A DNA stretch of 5,151 nucleotides from DATJYV01 sp035499415. Its GTDB lineage: Bacteria; Bacteroidota; Ignavibacteria; UBA10030. The notes beneath the pieces are model-generated. The model had not been told where the DNA came from, did not search any database, and was given only the letters and a program-made list of their open reading frames with translations. The position numbers and the translations under genes are program-made. The stretch is taken from contig DATJYV010000171.1 of NCBI GenBank assembly GCA_035499415.1, forward strand, positions 1 to 5,151, written 5' to 3'. Of this stretch, positions 4,885 through 5,151 are shown piece by piece (the stretch's first letter is position 1; every line of letters begins with the position of its first letter).

Positions 4885-5151
4885 ATGAATCCGGTTGAGC
4901 TGATTCGAAAGAAGCGTGAAGGCGGAAGCCTGACGGAAGAAGAGCTCCGGGCCTTCATCATGCGTTACGTGGCCGGCGACTTGCCGGACTATCAGATGTC
5001 TGCCTTTCTCATGGCCTGCTATTTTCGCGGAATGAACCCGGAAGAAACTCTCACGTTCACGAAGGTCATGCTCCATTCGGGGGAGGTCGTCGACCTCTCC
5101 GATATTCGGGGAGTCAAGGTCGACAAGCATTCCACCGGAGGCGTTGGAGAC
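4885..5151 (+). CDS. deoA: Thymidine / pyrimidine-nucleoside phosphorylase, 3'-truncated by the window edge
   Basis: Phosphorolyses thymidine, and in the broader-specificity members uridine, to the free base and (deoxy)ribose 1-phosphate: the entry step of pyrimidine-nucleoside salvage. Only the first 89 codons are present. MNPVELIRKKREGGSLTEEEL (split as NPVELIRKKREGG, 2-14, then SLTEEEL) and the helical block FIMRYVAGDLPDYQMSAFLM (25-44) match the N-terminal alpha domain of the family. VDKHSTGGVGD (79-89) is the conserved phosphate-binding segment, with Lys81, His82 and Ser83. The frame is open to the window end. The ATG at 4885 fits the family start and no SD is visible at normal distance. 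Family members are about 430-440 residues, so most of the gene lies beyond the window. The sequence here cannot separate thymidine-specific DeoA from broad-specificity Pdp. Confidence 0.93.
   Translation, partial: MNPVELIRKKREGGSLTEEELRAFIMRYVAGDLPDYQMSAFLMACYFRGMNPEETLTFTKVMLHSGEVVDLSDIRGVKVDKHSTGGVGD

Noticed and set aside
4510..5130. Minus-strand open frame with a repeated TLTS segment
   Set aside because: The TLTS repeat is only the translation of the hexamer array, and the rest is antisense to the Nudix, zinc-ribbon and phosphorylase genes. No independent support.

Overview
This is a compact stretch of bacterial chromosome. It holds eight protein-coding genes, all on the + strand, and two of them are cut by the window ends. 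Composition is GC-rich by eye and coding is dense. Most starts lack a recognisable Shine-Dalgarno (SD) sequence; the clear exception is the small membrane-protein gene at 1365. Weak SD use, a Thermus-type orotate phosphoribosyltransferase and an intergenic ATGCTGAA/TTCAGCAT palindrome (a kind I associate with Bacteroidota/Chlorobiota-type genomes) suggest an FCB-group bacterium, perhaps an uncultured relative of Ignavibacteria. That placement is inference and weak.

Layout. 1-782: glutamate racemase (murI), missing only its first few residues. 835-2095: a three-gene run of a peptide deformylase with an altered metal-site motif, a small three-helix membrane protein of unknown function, and pterin-4a-carbinolamine dehydratase (phhB); gaps inside it are 8 and 2 bases. 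2096-2358: a non-coding gap mostly filled by a 159-bp MITE-like insertion with inverted ends and 8-bp flanking direct repeats, followed by a possible promoter. 2359-4788: a second tight run of pyrE, an MscS-type mechanosensitive channel, an ADP-ribose-pyrophosphatase-like Nudix hydrolase and a 62-residue zinc-ribbon protein, with junctions of 1 base, an 8-base overlap and 1 base. 4789-4884: a C-free hexamer repeat array (nine NRAGGT units). 4885-5151: the first 89 codons of thymidine/pyrimidine-nucleoside phosphorylase.

Functionally this is mostly housekeeping: cell-wall D-glutamate supply, N-terminal protein processing, pterin recycling, de novo UMP synthesis, osmotic protection, nucleotide clean-up and pyrimidine-nucleoside salvage. 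pyrE, the Nudix gene and the phosphorylase share a loose nucleotide-metabolism theme; the channel has no obvious functional link to its neighbours. I found no CRISPR array, RNA gene, toxin-antitoxin pair or defence system. I do not think the window contains a new multi-gene system. The points most worth a second look are the MITE-like element before pyrE, the hexamer array before the phosphorylase, the variant deformylase motif, and two small uncharacterised proteins (1365-1808 and 4600-4788).
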